A DNA stretch of 64,000 nucleotides from Hymenopus coronatus (GCA_030762935.1 CM060890.1:65536765-65600764); one strand, 5' to 3'. Counted from the stretch's first letter, positions 45,626 through 58,429 are shown. The notes: generated by a model not told the origin, from the letters alone. A program made the numbers and translations.

Positions 45626-46068
45626 AATTAACTTAGAATGAAGAGGAATTCACAGGCTATTTGCAGAAAATTTAGAGTATACATTTTGCTGATCATGCAC
45701 ATTTCTTACATGTATGACATTGTATTAAAATCATAAAAAACATTCATCTAGGTCGGAGTATTTTTTTTTTAAACATTTTCATATCGCATCCTTGGAAGAA
45801 ACTGGTGTTAAATATCAAGTATGATGTTTATCCGATTTTTCATTTTTAATATACGCCGTTTCCCTCTCCCTCCCTCCCTCCTCTCTCTCTATCTCTATTA
45901 TCTATCTACCTATCTCTATCTCTATTATCATTCTATCTATCTTTATTATCGATCTATCTATATTTATCTATCTCTCACTATATATGCGCTTTCTTTAGGG
46001 CTAGGTGAACCCTAAAACGTGTATTTCTAATGAAATCTCGATCTCGAATTTTTTGGTAGAATGCTTGC
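45626..46068 (-). mobile_element. Family A interspersed repeat, copy 10 (5' half)
   Basis: Minus strand, from the TTTTCTGCAAATAGCCTGTG landmark to the 5' GAAATCTCGATCTCGAATT region. The usual simple-repeat site is replaced by a CT/CTAT-rich tract (about 45860-45985). The palindromic start is missing. Confidence 0.65.
45860..45985. repeat. Degenerate (CTAT)n/(CT)n simple repeat
   Basis: CCCT, CT and CTAT motifs in succession inside family A copy 10. Confidence 0.85.
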
Positions 46069-46069
46069 A

Positions 46070-47875
46070 TTATTGCACGTTAGTAAAATTGTTGCGTCAT
46101 CACTTGTGCGATGAGTGGCACAGTCCAGATTGCTTTATTATTGCGAAGAAATAATTAAAAAACAAGAAAGGAAGTAAGAAAGAAAAGAGAAAAAGCTAGT
46201 GTTCCAGTCAGTGCAGTTTGTTTGCGGCCATTTCTCATTTCCTGGAAACCTTATAAATTTTCAGAGCGCTCGTAATCCTTGAGCGTCCGGGGAGCGCTAA
46301 TGCTTCAGGTCACGTTTGGACTTCAGTGATACATCAGAAGATTGGGACGCGCGCACCAAATATGGCTATGTACTGCTCTTACGTGGCTCAGAAATGTCAT
46401 GAATCAACTGGCGGAAAAAGAAACATTTGAGATAGAATCGAAGACATCATTTTTTAATAGAAACTGAATGACTAAAAAAGCTAACAGAGCCTGAAATAAA
46501 TATGCATAAAATTGGTATTCTGTAAAGGGAGGAAAAAAAAAAAAAAAAAGGATGAGCTTTCAAATCCAAATATTTGGGGCCGATATTTTGGTAAAGAAAT
46601 GCATAGCCCCTCTCAAAAAAAAAAAAAAAAATGTGAACTGGAAGGCGTTTCTCGGCAGTGATAGCCAGCTCCTATACTCTAAATTCAAATTTCGTGGGGT
46701 CGATTTCTAACTTGAAAAGTAATTGTTTGTTTGGGCATTATTTCCTGTCAAGTCTGCAGTCTGAAGTATGAATGGATGAAATTGTGGGTAATTTAAAGCT
46801 TGTAACCAATAAATCCTTTCGACCAGAATACAATGTTTAACATAAAGAAAGCGCAAATGTTCCAGAGGTTAAACGTCAGCGATATGAACTAGATATTAAA
46901 GGTGTGATATGGAACTCCATTAGTCTATTAGCGTTACAGATGCAGATGACGCTAAAAAACTGATATACCAGGTCATTAATTTAACTTCTCCATTGATGAA
47001 ACCTTAGAAGTTTGATTAGTTTGTAAAACTTCTTATGGGGCAACTAAGGAGAGCGAGTGAGCGAGTCATTGAAAAGTTCAACACACGCCTGCAAAGACAG
47101 GCGTTGCAGTGTTGGAAGGAGATTGTGGTTAAGTGGAAGACTATTTCACAAGACTGGTATAAAAGTAGGAAACTAGTACTTTAGGTCACATATTAGCACA
47201 TGTACATCTTCAATACTTGCAGTTTGCCATAAATACCTCAAAGAATCGCAGGTCGCTGGTGATTTAACACCTACTAAGTTTAGCTTGTTGAAAATCCCTT
47301 ATCTCGAAACTACCACGTTTCTTCAGGGATTAGAATAATGCCTACGAACAACATGCTTAGTTTGTTGATTTAGGTTTGAGGCTTTCTTTTGCATATAAGA
47401 AAGTATATCATCTTCCTATCAGCCTCGAGAACGGCTTGAAGCTCTTTCAGTTTATCATAGCTTAACAGTAAAAGGGTAACACAGATATCAGTTTTCCTTT
47501 CTCTACGATCTATAAGGACCTCAATTGAGCACCGGCGATTCGATCCTCAGTATTAACAACCGTTAAGTGTACCAGCCGAAGCAGACTGGCGTTTTCAACA
47601 AGACTTCAAGTTTGTGCCCTGATAATATGAATGATTTGGTTTTCCTGCACAGGAAAGAATGCCAAGTCTTGAACTATATCTAATATATCGAGGTTACGAA
47701 ATATCATTTTGCAGTGTTTAAGGTGTTAGCAAGTTTTCATTTGCACTTAATTGAAAGTCAGTGTTTTGTTATTCTCGTCTGCTATTTTATATTATTTTGA
47801 AGCCTGGCAGGCTGAGCGAAATGTTTAATTAAAATATTTTCACTAAACTTTACGAGCCCCTACTAGAAAAAAATC
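46070..47875. other. Unassigned sequence, nothing supported
   Basis: Contains A runs at 46533-46549 and 46616-46631 and a small hairpin CGCCTGCAAAGACAGGCG near 47087. No credible frame. Confidence 0.4.
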
Positions 47876-48740
47876 TGTGTTCTATTCACATGACTTTCTC
47901 TACATCTCTGCAACAAATTGTAGTTAAAAAACTTATGCTTCTATTTATTTCATGCTAATTAGCAGAAATAGTCTTATTACTTGCTTCCTTGTAAGTAGAA
48001 GCGAAATGAGGGAGTTCCATAGGTTAAAATTATAGCCAAAAGCTGGTTGCTATGTAACTAAACTTCCTTTGTCTGTATGGACAGGAGTTGACAAATTCCT
48101 GTATGAGAAAAGTATAAGTTTTTTAAGGCTGAAACAAAAAACAAGGAATATCTAAAAAATGATCAAATCCACGAAAAACATGTATATGACATAAATTGTG
48201 TGCTTTAATATGCTCTACATTCTCTGTGTGGTAAGTTTTTGTTTATCTCCTACGGTTTACCAGTTACACAAAATTCCGTAAAATTCATCCAGAATAAAGT
48301 AGTCTTCAGAGGCTATTCCCAGAAAATTCAAGATATACATATTATTTGTCAAGTATATATCTTTAATATATGATATTTTAATTAAAATCGTTAGTTATTT
48401 TTTATAAAATCAAAATTTTCAAAATGTTTCCATGTAAAGGGTAGTTTGGGGCGGTGGGATTTTCTTGAAAATCTTCGTGTCGCATCCTTGGAAGATACTG
48501 AACTTAAATACCAAGTTTTGGCTTTAACGGTCCTTTCGTTTTTGAGCTATGTTGCCCACAGACACACACATACACACGGACAGACACACACGGGCATTTT
48601 TCTAAAAATGCTTTTTTTTTTATTCAGGTGGTCTCAAAACATGTATTTCCGGTGAAATCTCGGTATCGAACTTTTGGATACAATGCAATAGGTACCTTCT
48701 CTATACACTATGTACATAGTACGTATAGAGAAAGTAAAAA
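47876..48740 (-). mobile_element. Family A interspersed repeat, copy 11 (full length)
   Basis: Minus strand, with the 3' end GATGTAGAGAAAGTCATGTG at the left and the palindromic start intact at 48694-48735 (arms pair except one mismatch and a 2-base bulge). It is one of the best-preserved copies. A CA-rich tract lies at about 48560-48590. Confidence 0.87.
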
Positions 48741-48744
48741 AGAA

Positions 48745-51620
48745 ACCTTTACAATATTATTTCCTTGAAAAAAAATCTTATTTGTACAACCGTGTTCATA
48801 CTACTAACCATTTTATTTAATATAATTGTAGACAAGATATGCTTTAGATTGAACACTTAATTAAAAAGTTTCCAAAATGTATCTATAGCTCATAAAAATT
48901 ATATTTTTGGTGTGTTATTTCTTTGAAAAAGTAACTCATTTGCTCTTTTCCATTCAAATGTTTTAACACTATAAGGTAGGATGAAATCTTATTTTCAATA
49001 CTCGATTTGAAAGCAGTTTGTTTAAATGTCGGCTCCTTTGTTTCACTACAAACGTACCTTAAGGTACCATAAATCACTCTCAAGAATTGCGTTCTGCCTC
49101 GAAGCCATCAACTTCCAAACTTTAGATGAGCCAGGCCGCAGAAGGCAAATCGGGCATCAGGCTTTAGAGCAGTGAGATCTGAGTTGGACCAAGCGGCTAA
49201 AGTTTCGAATTTGGAGAGAAAAATCAGAGTTCCGCGAGAGACGTGCAGGGAAAAGATGAACGAAAATATGTTTCGCGTATATATTTATTTAAGACCATTA
49301 GGTGTTTCTGTAATGATCTGTACCAAAATCTACTAGTGACCAGATACCAACTTTTTAATGTGCAATAAATTCATCGCAAAAGAAATGAGAGGCAATCGGG
49401 TAAGATAGCGTCGTAACGACAATTGGAGAGAACTCTTTCAGTTTTATGGAAGAAAAAAGTATACGAGTAATAGTTTATCCCGAGGAACTTTATTACGGTC
49501 AGATTTCTTTTCGGTCATTGACTCGGAACTGCCAACCATAAAATTGTTATAGATAGTACATTTATATTTTCAGTACATTTTTAGAACATTTTTTTCTGTC
49601 CCAGTGGACAAAACATCCGATAGCTTCTGTTCTCCTCAAATCCTATACTAAGGAAGTCGTAGTTTTAAACAGTTTTCCGAGCTGACTGCACATATAGCTA
49701 TCCACTGGAGTGATTATTGTGCCGTGACCTATTTGATATTGCCTCACAAACCTCAAAAATAAATTTAAGCTTAATGTTATAACTTCCCCGTAGCATAAAA
49801 AGAATCCTTTGTTGGAATATTTGCTCCATACCAACCTCTGGCTTGGCTGTTTCTGTAGACCATTATATGGTTATTATAACTATTCTGAGATTACTGACCA
49901 AACCCCGAAATTGTCTTTTTACTCTTATACGACTAATAGAATTGCCGCTATTTGATTATATTAACTGATCAGGTTCGTTTCTGTCTAACTTCATTGAACA
50001 GTTTTTCTGTTATTGATATACAGTTTAAATTTGTTTTGTTTATCATGCCCACAGAACACAATGCATCAGGAAGTAATATTATTAAAGTCTTATCAATATG
50101 CAATACCAAGCACAGGCACGCTGGAAAGCAGCTACTGACTGTTGCCTTCAATCACATGTCTTCCTCCGGGTCTGTTATTTAGCCGATGACTTAACAACCC
50201 ATTCGCTGTAAAACAGTGTAATGGAACCGAAGTGTCGTGTTCCTGTATTACATTGTTGCAATTTCCGCTGAGATGATGGTTCTCATTTTGAAGATCTTAA
50301 AACTGTACAGGATGCACATACATTTCCTGGCTGATTTCATTAATTCATAATTTACAAAGCTACAGTGTCTTCGTTTTATACCAAGGTCGCAGATGCAGTC
50401 TACTAAGGTTTTCCGTTCCGTAGCTCCCGCGTTACTTACGAGTGTTAGTAATATATATGTGAGCACTGATCTTCTTATACGTATTGTTGAAAGTGGTGTG
50501 CATCTGCACGAAGACATTCTTGACATCAGATGAAATTACCATTCACACGCGTAAGCTCTTCTTGCATATTGTTCATAATTTTTGCACGTTCAACACAGAA
50601 GGGTTTCGGTTTTAAAAGTTTACTAGTTTATGAACAGCTTGCTGTACAACACGGCTGAGCGGCTTCTTAGTTGAGCGTTCGAATGCAGCATCAATTTCGT
50701 CTAGCTTTTCCGCTGTTATAACAAGTTATTTTCGCTACTTTGGTTTGGCGATCCCGTTGTTATAAATTTACTTAACAAACATCTCACGATGTCTCTACTC
50801 GGAACTGGATAATCAGGAAATTGCTGCTGAAATTGTCTACACACCTGTCTAAATGAATCAGTTTTCACGATTGTGTCGTAAATAAAATATTATGTTTACC
50901 CTGAATTTATTGACAGGCATTTCTGTGAAATAATAAGAGAATAAGATTCTTAGGAAATCACACACAACAGACGTATTGTTGAAATACTTCACTTAACGAA
51001 GACAGAGCAACGAGTGAGACAGCTTACAGCTAATAATACATATCCTGCATCGCTTCTGCGCAGAGGCATAATACAGTGATTACTGTCGTCTCGGCCGAAA
51101 CTCATTTAAGGCGGTCGTGGCCTTAGCATAAAACGAAGGCACAGTATTAGAGGTTTGATATGAACCGAGTTCATTAAACATTCGATTCTTTAACAAACTA
51201 GTAACTTTATAGCTTTGCTTTGTGAATAGTTGTGTCTATTCTCATCAACATTTTCACAATTCTACATTAATGACTCTTGAGGACTTGGAGAAGAAAACAC
51301 TAGTCACCTTAAGGAATTGGTGGTAGCTTATTAAAATATTATGTCCCTGTAAGTAAAGCCTTTTTGAGATTTTATTAATTTTACACTGTGATTATTTATA
51401 CAGTTCCTTAATTATTTAGTATGGTGGATGGCGTTTTTTAAATTTAAATAAAGTAAAGGTACAGCCAGAATTAAAATCTTTTAATCATTGCAGGTTTGAG
51501 TTTCAGATAGTAGACTGACTGCCTACTGTGGAGGAATCTCGGATTTAATTTCCGGCTGTGCTCGAGAAAAACTTCGTTCAACAAAACAGTTTCTACGTTA
51601 TGTCCAGACTTTTGTGAATG
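48745..51620. other. Unassigned sequence, nothing supported
   Basis: Nearly 3 kb without a recognisable repeat or frame. A possible decayed SINE piece around 51530-51560 (ATTTCCGGCTGTGCTC) resembles the type B5 body only weakly. Confidence 0.35.
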
Positions 51621-51622
51621 AA

Positions 51623-51625
<3 letters not shown>

Positions 51626-51672
<47 letters not shown>

Positions 51673-51690
51673 GAGAGAGAGTGTGTGTAT
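51626..51690. repeat. (GA)n/(GT)n microsatellite
   Basis: GA run with a few GACA units, passing into GTGT. Confidence 0.95.
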
Positions 51691-51780
51691 GTATGTACGC
51701 GTTATAATTTAAGAATCAATCCATGATTTACCTACATTCATTCATGCGTGCCAAGTCAATTATAAAGTTAATCTGCATCT

Positions 51781-52125
51781 AGGGCGCACCGTGGTCGATT
51801 GACCGCTCGCTTCTCACCAAGGAAGCCCGGGTTCAATTCAGGGGACCGCATGTGGTAGACAAAGTGGCGTCTGGGCAGACTTACTCTTGGTTCTCGGCTT
51901 CCCCCGGCATTCATTCCCCCAACTACTCCATAATCATATTTTCTTTCATTCATTTCATCTTCATTTCATATCACCCAATTCCTCATTCACATATCGGCAC
52001 TGGTTGATCATCCATTCTGGCTTCTCTCTGATCCAGAGCCTCTGCTCCCCTATAGGCATCTAACCCCAGGCTCTGACTTTTAAGTCCTGCGGGGTTTTAG
52101 TCCTACATACGAAAGGGTAAACAGA
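51781..52125 (+). mobile_element. tRNA-derived SINE, type B2, longer variant
   Basis: Head GCACCGTGGTCGATTGACCG with box B-like GGGTTCAATTCA, GTAGACAAAGTGGCG, CTCGGCTTCCCCCGGC. Beyond the shared part it continues for another ~180 bp (TCCAGAGCCTCTGCTCCCC, CCTGCGGGGTTTTAGTCC), so it is either a longer subfamily or a fusion. Confidence 0.7.
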
Positions 52126-52129
52126 GAGA

Positions 52130-53425
52130 GACACTACGACATGGCACGAATTGGATTAGAGTTTCCATGATTAAGTAAAGAATACGAAGGGAAGGTAAAG
52201 CAATAAAAAAAAATTATCGATATTCTTTCATTAAAACTCTGATAAAGTATTTAATATTGAAATAACATAGAATTCATATTCATTTATTAGAAATTCCAAA
52301 TGAAAGACAAAGTTAACAACATTAAAAAAGGAGAGAGTCATTTCTTTTATATCTTCTATAATCCTATGAAATAGTATACCGCTCTGCGACGGTAATTAAA
52401 GACAAAATATGTGCAGCAAACGGAAGGACAGCTAATTTGTTCACTTCTTTCTAAATTAAAATATATGTATATAATACTTTAATTACTATATGATAAATGC
52501 TGTGTGAATTAAACTGAAACATTCCTTAAGAATTTAAAGTGCATGTAAATTTATAAAATTGCAAGTCTGTTATAAATACTTAATTTTGTTTAACTTATTT
52601 TTGAGGAACAGCTTTTAAATAATTGCTTTTTTTTCAAAAATGTTTAAGTATACTTTATAAATTCCAAGCTTATTTTTAAAGACGGCCAACGATCTTTTAT
52701 AGCTTCGTTGGCGCGTTAATTTGGAAACTTCGCTTGAAAGGAGCTTGCTTCTTAGATCTTCAGTGTAAGCGCACAGCAGCTTGCAACTTAAAACTTACAA
52801 ACTTCTTCACCCGGAACAAAGCTTATTTTCTGAGTCGAATTTTCCGCAATAATCATTGATTCGTAGAGAACAATATTGAAGTTTCTGGTTTCTTCTAGCT
52901 CTTTAAAATCTAGGTGTTTGTATATTTAATTAGTTGATTAATTAATTAATCAGTGTGTGTATCTTTACTTATTACTTGAAAGATATTGAAGGTTTCTGGA
53001 CAACAGTGTAATTACAAACGTAGGTTAAAGTTGGCGTATGGCAAAATAAATTAATATCGCAATAAAAATCAAATAACTGATTATAGATTTCTCGGTAGTA
53101 GCTCCGTTATTTATTTTGTTTATTTTTAAAAATTACGTTACATATTCAAACTATTTCTTATTCCCGTTATAACGTTCAGTAACTTTAATGACCTAACCTA
53201 ACTCTTGAGCACATAACACAAGTTGTGCAAGTAATGTATACTACTCTCACTAGAGTAAAAAATAGTTCAACATAGATAACCATTTCAGAACATCACCTAT
53301 GTACACAAAGCTTTACTGACTTGATACGTGGATATTGTTTAAAACGGATATTTAAGAGGAGTTATTTTAAATCCAGCATTCTAAATAAAACATGTATGCT
53401 TTCGGAACTGATTTTGGAGTACGCT
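52130..53425. other. AT-rich sequence, nothing supported
   Basis: No repeat head or credible frame. Confidence 0.4.
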
Positions 53426-53428
53426 TTC

Positions 53429-53430
<2 letters not shown>

Positions 53431-53481
<51 letters not shown>
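53431..53481. repeat. (CT)n microsatellite
   Basis: Pure CT run; explains the Ser-Leu and Glu-Arg open frames on both strands. Confidence 0.95.
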
Positions 53482-53483
<2 letters not shown>

Positions 53484-53764
53484 TTCTTTCTTCTGAAAAA
53501 TGGAACTGCCGAAATTGTTCCGCAAACAGAATGAAATTTATGAATTATTGCAGTGTAAATGTGGGGGTGAAGATAGGTCTTCATTGTTTATCTTTCGCTG
53601 TTATATTCCCACCGTGCATATGCTACACCAAGGACTGCGTGCACTAACTTAAGATGTATTCCACATAACTTGCTCTCTTAACTGTCATGTGACTAGTCAT
53701 CTCTCTTTAGCTGGAGTACACACTATTTCCTCATGAATATTTATATTAATATAACTGAAGATAT

Positions 53765-53789
53765 ATACATATATATATATATATATATT
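53765..53789. repeat. (AT)n microsatellite
   Basis: Short AT dinucleotide run. Confidence 0.85.
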
Positions 53790-54121
53790 CATAGCCGCAT
53801 GATCAAATTAAATCTTTGTGAAATGTATGATACATTGATTATATTTGTAAAGAAGATAATAGAGGTAATATAAATAGTGTAGATGAAAAAGTACGTTAAT
53901 CATCTAAGGTTAAAAGGAGAATTTGGGTAATAACAAGTAAAGAGGTAGAAGGTATATTATTATCATTATTGTTTTACCATTAACAAGAGTTAATGCAAAT
54001 TATTAAAGATTTATCAATTATAACATATAGGAGGTTCCTCTGTTTTAAACCTACCTCTCGGGCGACGAAAGTACATAATGATGGAGTGTTTACATCGTTT
54101 TTATTGCCAATTTATAAAAGC

Positions 54122-54285
54122 GCTGACTACCTCTGTGGTCGAATGGTCAGCGAGTTCACTTCTCACCCGGAGGTCCCTGGTTCGATTCCCGGCTGGGGCA
54201 GGGAATTTTTTTTAACCATCCCCCATAGGGTCTGGAAGTATGAATGCGAGAGTAAATGTGCGTGTGTTTAGCAAAATAAAGTTTA
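54122..54285 (+). mobile_element. tRNA-derived SINE, type B8
   Basis: Head CCTCTGTGGTCGAATGGTCA (box A), CCCTGGTTCGATTCCCGG (box B in a T-arm-like stem), then GGGGCAGGGAATTTTTTTT and a short 3' part ending at AAAATAAAG. Only this copy is in the window. Confidence 0.75.
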
Positions 54286-54366
54286 TTATCCTAATGTTCT
54301 GAACCTGCAGTTTCACAATTCAAAGCCCCCGATATGATTAATTATGTTAAAGGGGGCTATACAAAT

Positions 54367-54393
54367 AAAATAATAATAATAATAATAATAATA
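54367..54393. repeat. (AAT)n microsatellite
   Basis: Short pure AAT run. Confidence 0.9.
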
Positions 54394-54399
54394 ACGCTA

Positions 54400-55860
54400 A
54401 TAGGAGATTTGAAGTTCATATACGCGGTGTTTAGAAGCAGAAAAGATCAAAATAAAAAATTCGTTTTAGTATGCAATGTAAAAATATACTTTATATTCAT
54501 CGGAAACACTCCTCTGTATGTGTAAGAGTTTTAAGTAAGGTATTCTGTTGACCGGTAGAACAACAAGATGACAAAAGTGCTAGAAAGTCCCCATTATTAA
54601 ATTAAAACAATTTGTTTCACAAAACATAGAAAATATTTTTCTCTTACTACCTATGGTCTAGGGCAGACACTGCTCCAGCTTGGCTGCGCGCCAAAAGAGC
54701 TGCGAGTAACTCGCGACCCACAGGGGCAAACCTTCAACATAGCGTAGTATTGTGGATAAGCTATTGTTACGGCAGAATTAAGAGCTGGAAATGAAGTTCC
54801 AGGACGCAACTGTTGTGGTATGACCTTTGTTCAGTAGCGTATTGACCACGCTCCCTCTCCAGCTTTGCTCCGAGTTTTGTGGCCGAGTACGTGCGTGTAC
54901 TCTTAACCCACACAAGTCGAGTTGGAACAACCTTAATTAGGAGATACTTCTTATTTTCAGTAAGCATCTGTTGTTTTATTGGAGATAAACAAGAACTTCG
55001 CTGTATACAGATCATTACTTGAGACAATGCACAGTTCTCATTTAAGAATCTCTGCAGTCTTCATTGCTCATTTCCACTCAAATTTATTGTAAACAACCGC
55101 CGCACCAATAAATTTCAATATATATTTTATTTCATTTTAAAATATACATATTTGCTAGATGCAATATGAAGAGTACTCCAGTTCTGAAATAATGTGTTTT
55201 CCCTTCCTCCTCCAGGTGTATCCCAGTAATATCTATTTACGTTTTTAGTAATAAAATAAGTGTTTTATACTGAAGTTTAAATATAATGAACTGTTGTATA
55301 AATAGCTCTATAGTTATTAGTTCTGAAAGGATTTCTTGGAGAATCTATTGGTCATTTTTTTCAATTTTGAGAAAATTTAAATTAATTAGAACGTACATAA
55401 ATACCTTACTTACTTTGCGTTTTTTTCCTATATTTTGCCATTAAATATTTTGCCTTAGTCATCATTAGAGTTCGGTTCGGGGTCACGAAATTGCCGGATT
55501 GAGGTCCGAAGCATACAGAGTATAACTATGACGTGATGGAGTAGGCGTGGTCTCTGCAGCCCGTTTCGAAACGTGTTGCATTATCTAATATTGCTCACTG
55601 CCTGACCTCGTTCTTGCTAGTAAAGAAACCAGTGAACGTTGAAAGAGAGCGCAGATTGAAAAAAATGTCGAAAATACAAAAGAATAGGCGTGTGGTACTG
55701 AACAAACTGTGGACAATTAAATCATATTTTGAGTGATAGGAGAGCCTTTTCTTTCGATACAGTAAAGCTGCATCTTGTAATTCATTGCAATGAATTCTGA
55801 ACGAGTTTGTTATTGTTCATTGTATTTTCAAAGCTTCGCAAATTATTATTCTGATTTTGT
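54400..55860. other. Unassigned sequence, nothing supported
   Basis: A somewhat G+C-richer patch at 55480-55640 has only a ~20-codon ATG frame. No recognisable element. Confidence 0.35.
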
Positions 55861-55861
55861 A

Positions 55862-56135
55862 TGTCTTTATTTGTAAAAATATAAGTTTTATTTACTAATC
55901 ATATTATGCTGTTATCCCTAAGGTAATTTAATCTTTTAATCATTATTAATGGATCATATAACTAATCATTATATTAAATCTTAAAAAGAGTTTTATTTAT
56001 CTTTTAATCACCCCAATCAAATAAATTTTACAATAATTTAAATTACTTATTAACCCAAATAATCTACACATTTATTAAACTCTATAGGGTCTTCTCGTCC
56101 CTTAATAACTTTTTACTTAAAATAATTTCATTGTA
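55862..56135 (-). pseudogene. rrnL: Nuclear copy of mitochondrial 16S rRNA (NUMT)
   Basis: Plus-strand text contains ATGCTGTTATCCCTAAGGTA (55905-55924), ATTAATGGATCA, TCACCCCAATCAAATAA and CTCTATAGGGTCTTCTCGTC (56080-56099). These are the reverse complement of conserved domain IV-V segments of mitochondrial large-subunit rRNA, in the right order and spacing for arthropod mtDNA. The rRNA sense strand is minus. Only about 270 bases of the gene are present and both ends run into unrelated sequence, so it is a nuclear insertion, not mitochondrial DNA. The conserved core is intact, which points to a fairly recent transfer. Exact ends are uncertain by about 20 bases. Confidence 0.9.
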
Positions 56136-56139
56136 TTAC

Positions 56140-56615
56140 TTAATGAATTAGAACGTGCATATAATGTCAATACATATCTATGAGCTACTTTTGGAGCAAA
56201 TTATACCTCAATGTGTGAATGTTTACGCTAAAAATTCCTCCCCACTACCCTCTTTTTATAACCCTGACTGCTCTGTGTGTTCGTAGCAGTGTGTGCTTTG
56301 GAACCCAAAACCGATTTCTAGTCATTACCATTCAGTTAACTCATGTGAAAAGAGTGCACATTCACACCATGGTAGCAACCGCCACGTTTTACTTTCCATT
56401 ATGCTAATGATTATTCGTCCAAAACGTATTTTGAGTTATTTATTGTCTCTAGCATATGTATCGCAAGTGCTCAACAGCACAATTAATACTGACTGGCCTG
56501 AAGTGAGTCTTGATCTAGAAAGATTAGACGGTTACAAGATTTCCCATCATGTACACACTTTTGTAGCGTAACGTGCTCTATTTGATCAGAGCTTTACTTC
56601 TAACTGGTTACGTAA
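56140..56615. other. Unassigned sequence
   Basis: Two overlapping plus frames (56219-56571) with no recognisable motif. Confidence 0.4.
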
Positions 56616-57315
56616 AAATACTCTGACCTATTCATATGACTTTCACTGTCCACAATCACTTATTTTACAAAGATTCTTCAAACTATTCTTAAGCAAGTTT
56701 ATTTTTCTATCTGCTTCAATTCTTACACAACTTATTTTTTTATCTGCTTCATGTTGATCGACCTAATATTTACAGATATAAGCGGCATACAGGAAATCGT
56801 ACCGATACCCAGATGTTTAAAAGCCGTTCGCTATGGTTTTAAAAAATAAGGTTCTTTCAAGGTTTCGCGAGAAACAAGTGAAAGAGAAAACTTCAATCAA
56901 AACCAATATTTACGAATATCTCGGAAATTGTTGATGCCACTAAAAATTATTTGAAATAAATTAGATATTGTAAAGCGGTATAAGTTTTTTGTGGAATATG
57001 TTTTTGTCTGCATTTAACGCTTACCGTTATACAATCACGTATTGTCATGTTTGAAAATATAAACAATTCAAACATTTTCCCATGTAAAGGCTGGTTTGCG
57101 GTGAGGATTTTCTTGAAATTCTCTGAGTCGCATCTTTGGAAGATGCTAAAGTTTAAATATTTCGAAATTTATCTCATTCGACTTTACGTTTTTGAGATAT
57201 TGCGCGTACGCACTCACACGGAAATTGTTCTTAAAATACTTATTTTTTTCATACAGAGAGCCACAAATCATAGTTAAATCCCGATATAGAATTGTTGGGT
57301 GGAGTGAAATATATA
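56616..57315 (-). mobile_element. Family A interspersed repeat, copy 12 (diverged)
   Basis: Minus strand. The 3' end (GTGGACAGTGAAAGTCATATG) is at the left, and TAAAGGCTGGTTTGCGGTGAGG, TTTTCTTGAAATTCTCTGAGTCGCAT and the 5' CAACAATTCTATATCGGG block follow. The palindromic start is lost. Confidence 0.65.
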
Positions 57316-57319
57316 TTTT

Positions 57320-58336
57320 TTTTACCTGCTAAAACTAAAACTTGAACGGTTGCCTTATTGTAGCGTGGGGTTCTGATCTTTTGGAGCACCATAACTATTG
57401 CGTCTATATTCCGTGATAAATAATTAGTTTTTCTTTATTCACAACTGCTAACAGCTGTTTACAAATATATTTCAACAAAACAGAGGGGAAACATATAAAA
57501 TCACGAAACATAAGAAATCAATCTAGACAGTAACTTGGATCTTTGGTTATTTTTCCGCCTATACTTGCATCAACAAGGCGACTGCAAGCTGCAAAGGAAA
57601 CGACAAAATATAGTGTAGCCCAGAAATAATATTTAGACACTACTTCATATGTATTTGTAGGGTTTTCATCTGCTTTTACTTTGTACTACTGCCTAATATT
57701 TCTAAAACGTTTTTAAGATAGCCTAATGCAACAGCTTACGACATATCAACGTTATGTGTAAGCATCTGTAATACAGCTGAAATATATGAGGGTTCACTGC
57801 TTCGTTTCTCCTAACAAAGCAAACTCTATAGCTGCTGCATCTATCTTTGTAGAACACTCTGTTGGAGGTTGAAGGAGTCAGCTGTGTAGGACTACCTGTC
57901 ACTTGGAAAATATAAGCTGGTTATTTGCCTTTCGCGCACTCAGCTCCATCTGCGCCTCCATCGTGCATCCAATATGTTTGCCACCAGCTTAGAGAAGATT
58001 TGGCCGTCACTGTTCCGAACATTGACTGGGATCTGCGCTTTCATTTCTACGGTAAGGTAAAAGTAAATTGGTGTCAAGGTAAACTACCTCTGAATGTTTT
58101 CATAAATACAAACAAAGCTAGAGGCGTACGCATGACATAACTGTGCTACAAAACTACATTAACGAAATCAGTTTTGCTTTATTCCTTCTAAATCATACTT
58201 TCTTTTGTACTGCTTAGAGCCATAGACTATTTAAACTTAAACTGTAAGGTAATCAAACTTCATGAATAATTCTAACGAAGTTGACAGTGAAACCAGATAC
58301 CTACCATGCGCTTATGGGCGTGATTCCCACGCTTTT
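57320..58336. other. Unassigned sequence
   Basis: Contains a possible exon-like stretch around 57945-58052 followed by GTAAGG (see findings). Nothing else supported. Confidence 0.35.
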
Positions 58337-58429
58337 TATTTTCTCTAATGCTCATCTATAGTATTAAGTAGAGGAAGTATTGCATTCCATCCAAATTTCT
58401 CTGCCGGGATTTCTCTGGAAAATGTTCCA

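Noticed and set aside
49081..49260. Possible SINE remnant with GACCAAGCGGCTAAAG
   Set aside because: No box B, no second copy and no flanking duplication.
53321..53647. 108-codon frame with Ser-Leu repeats
   Set aside because: Product of a CT microsatellite; the complementary Arg-Glu frame is the same artefact.
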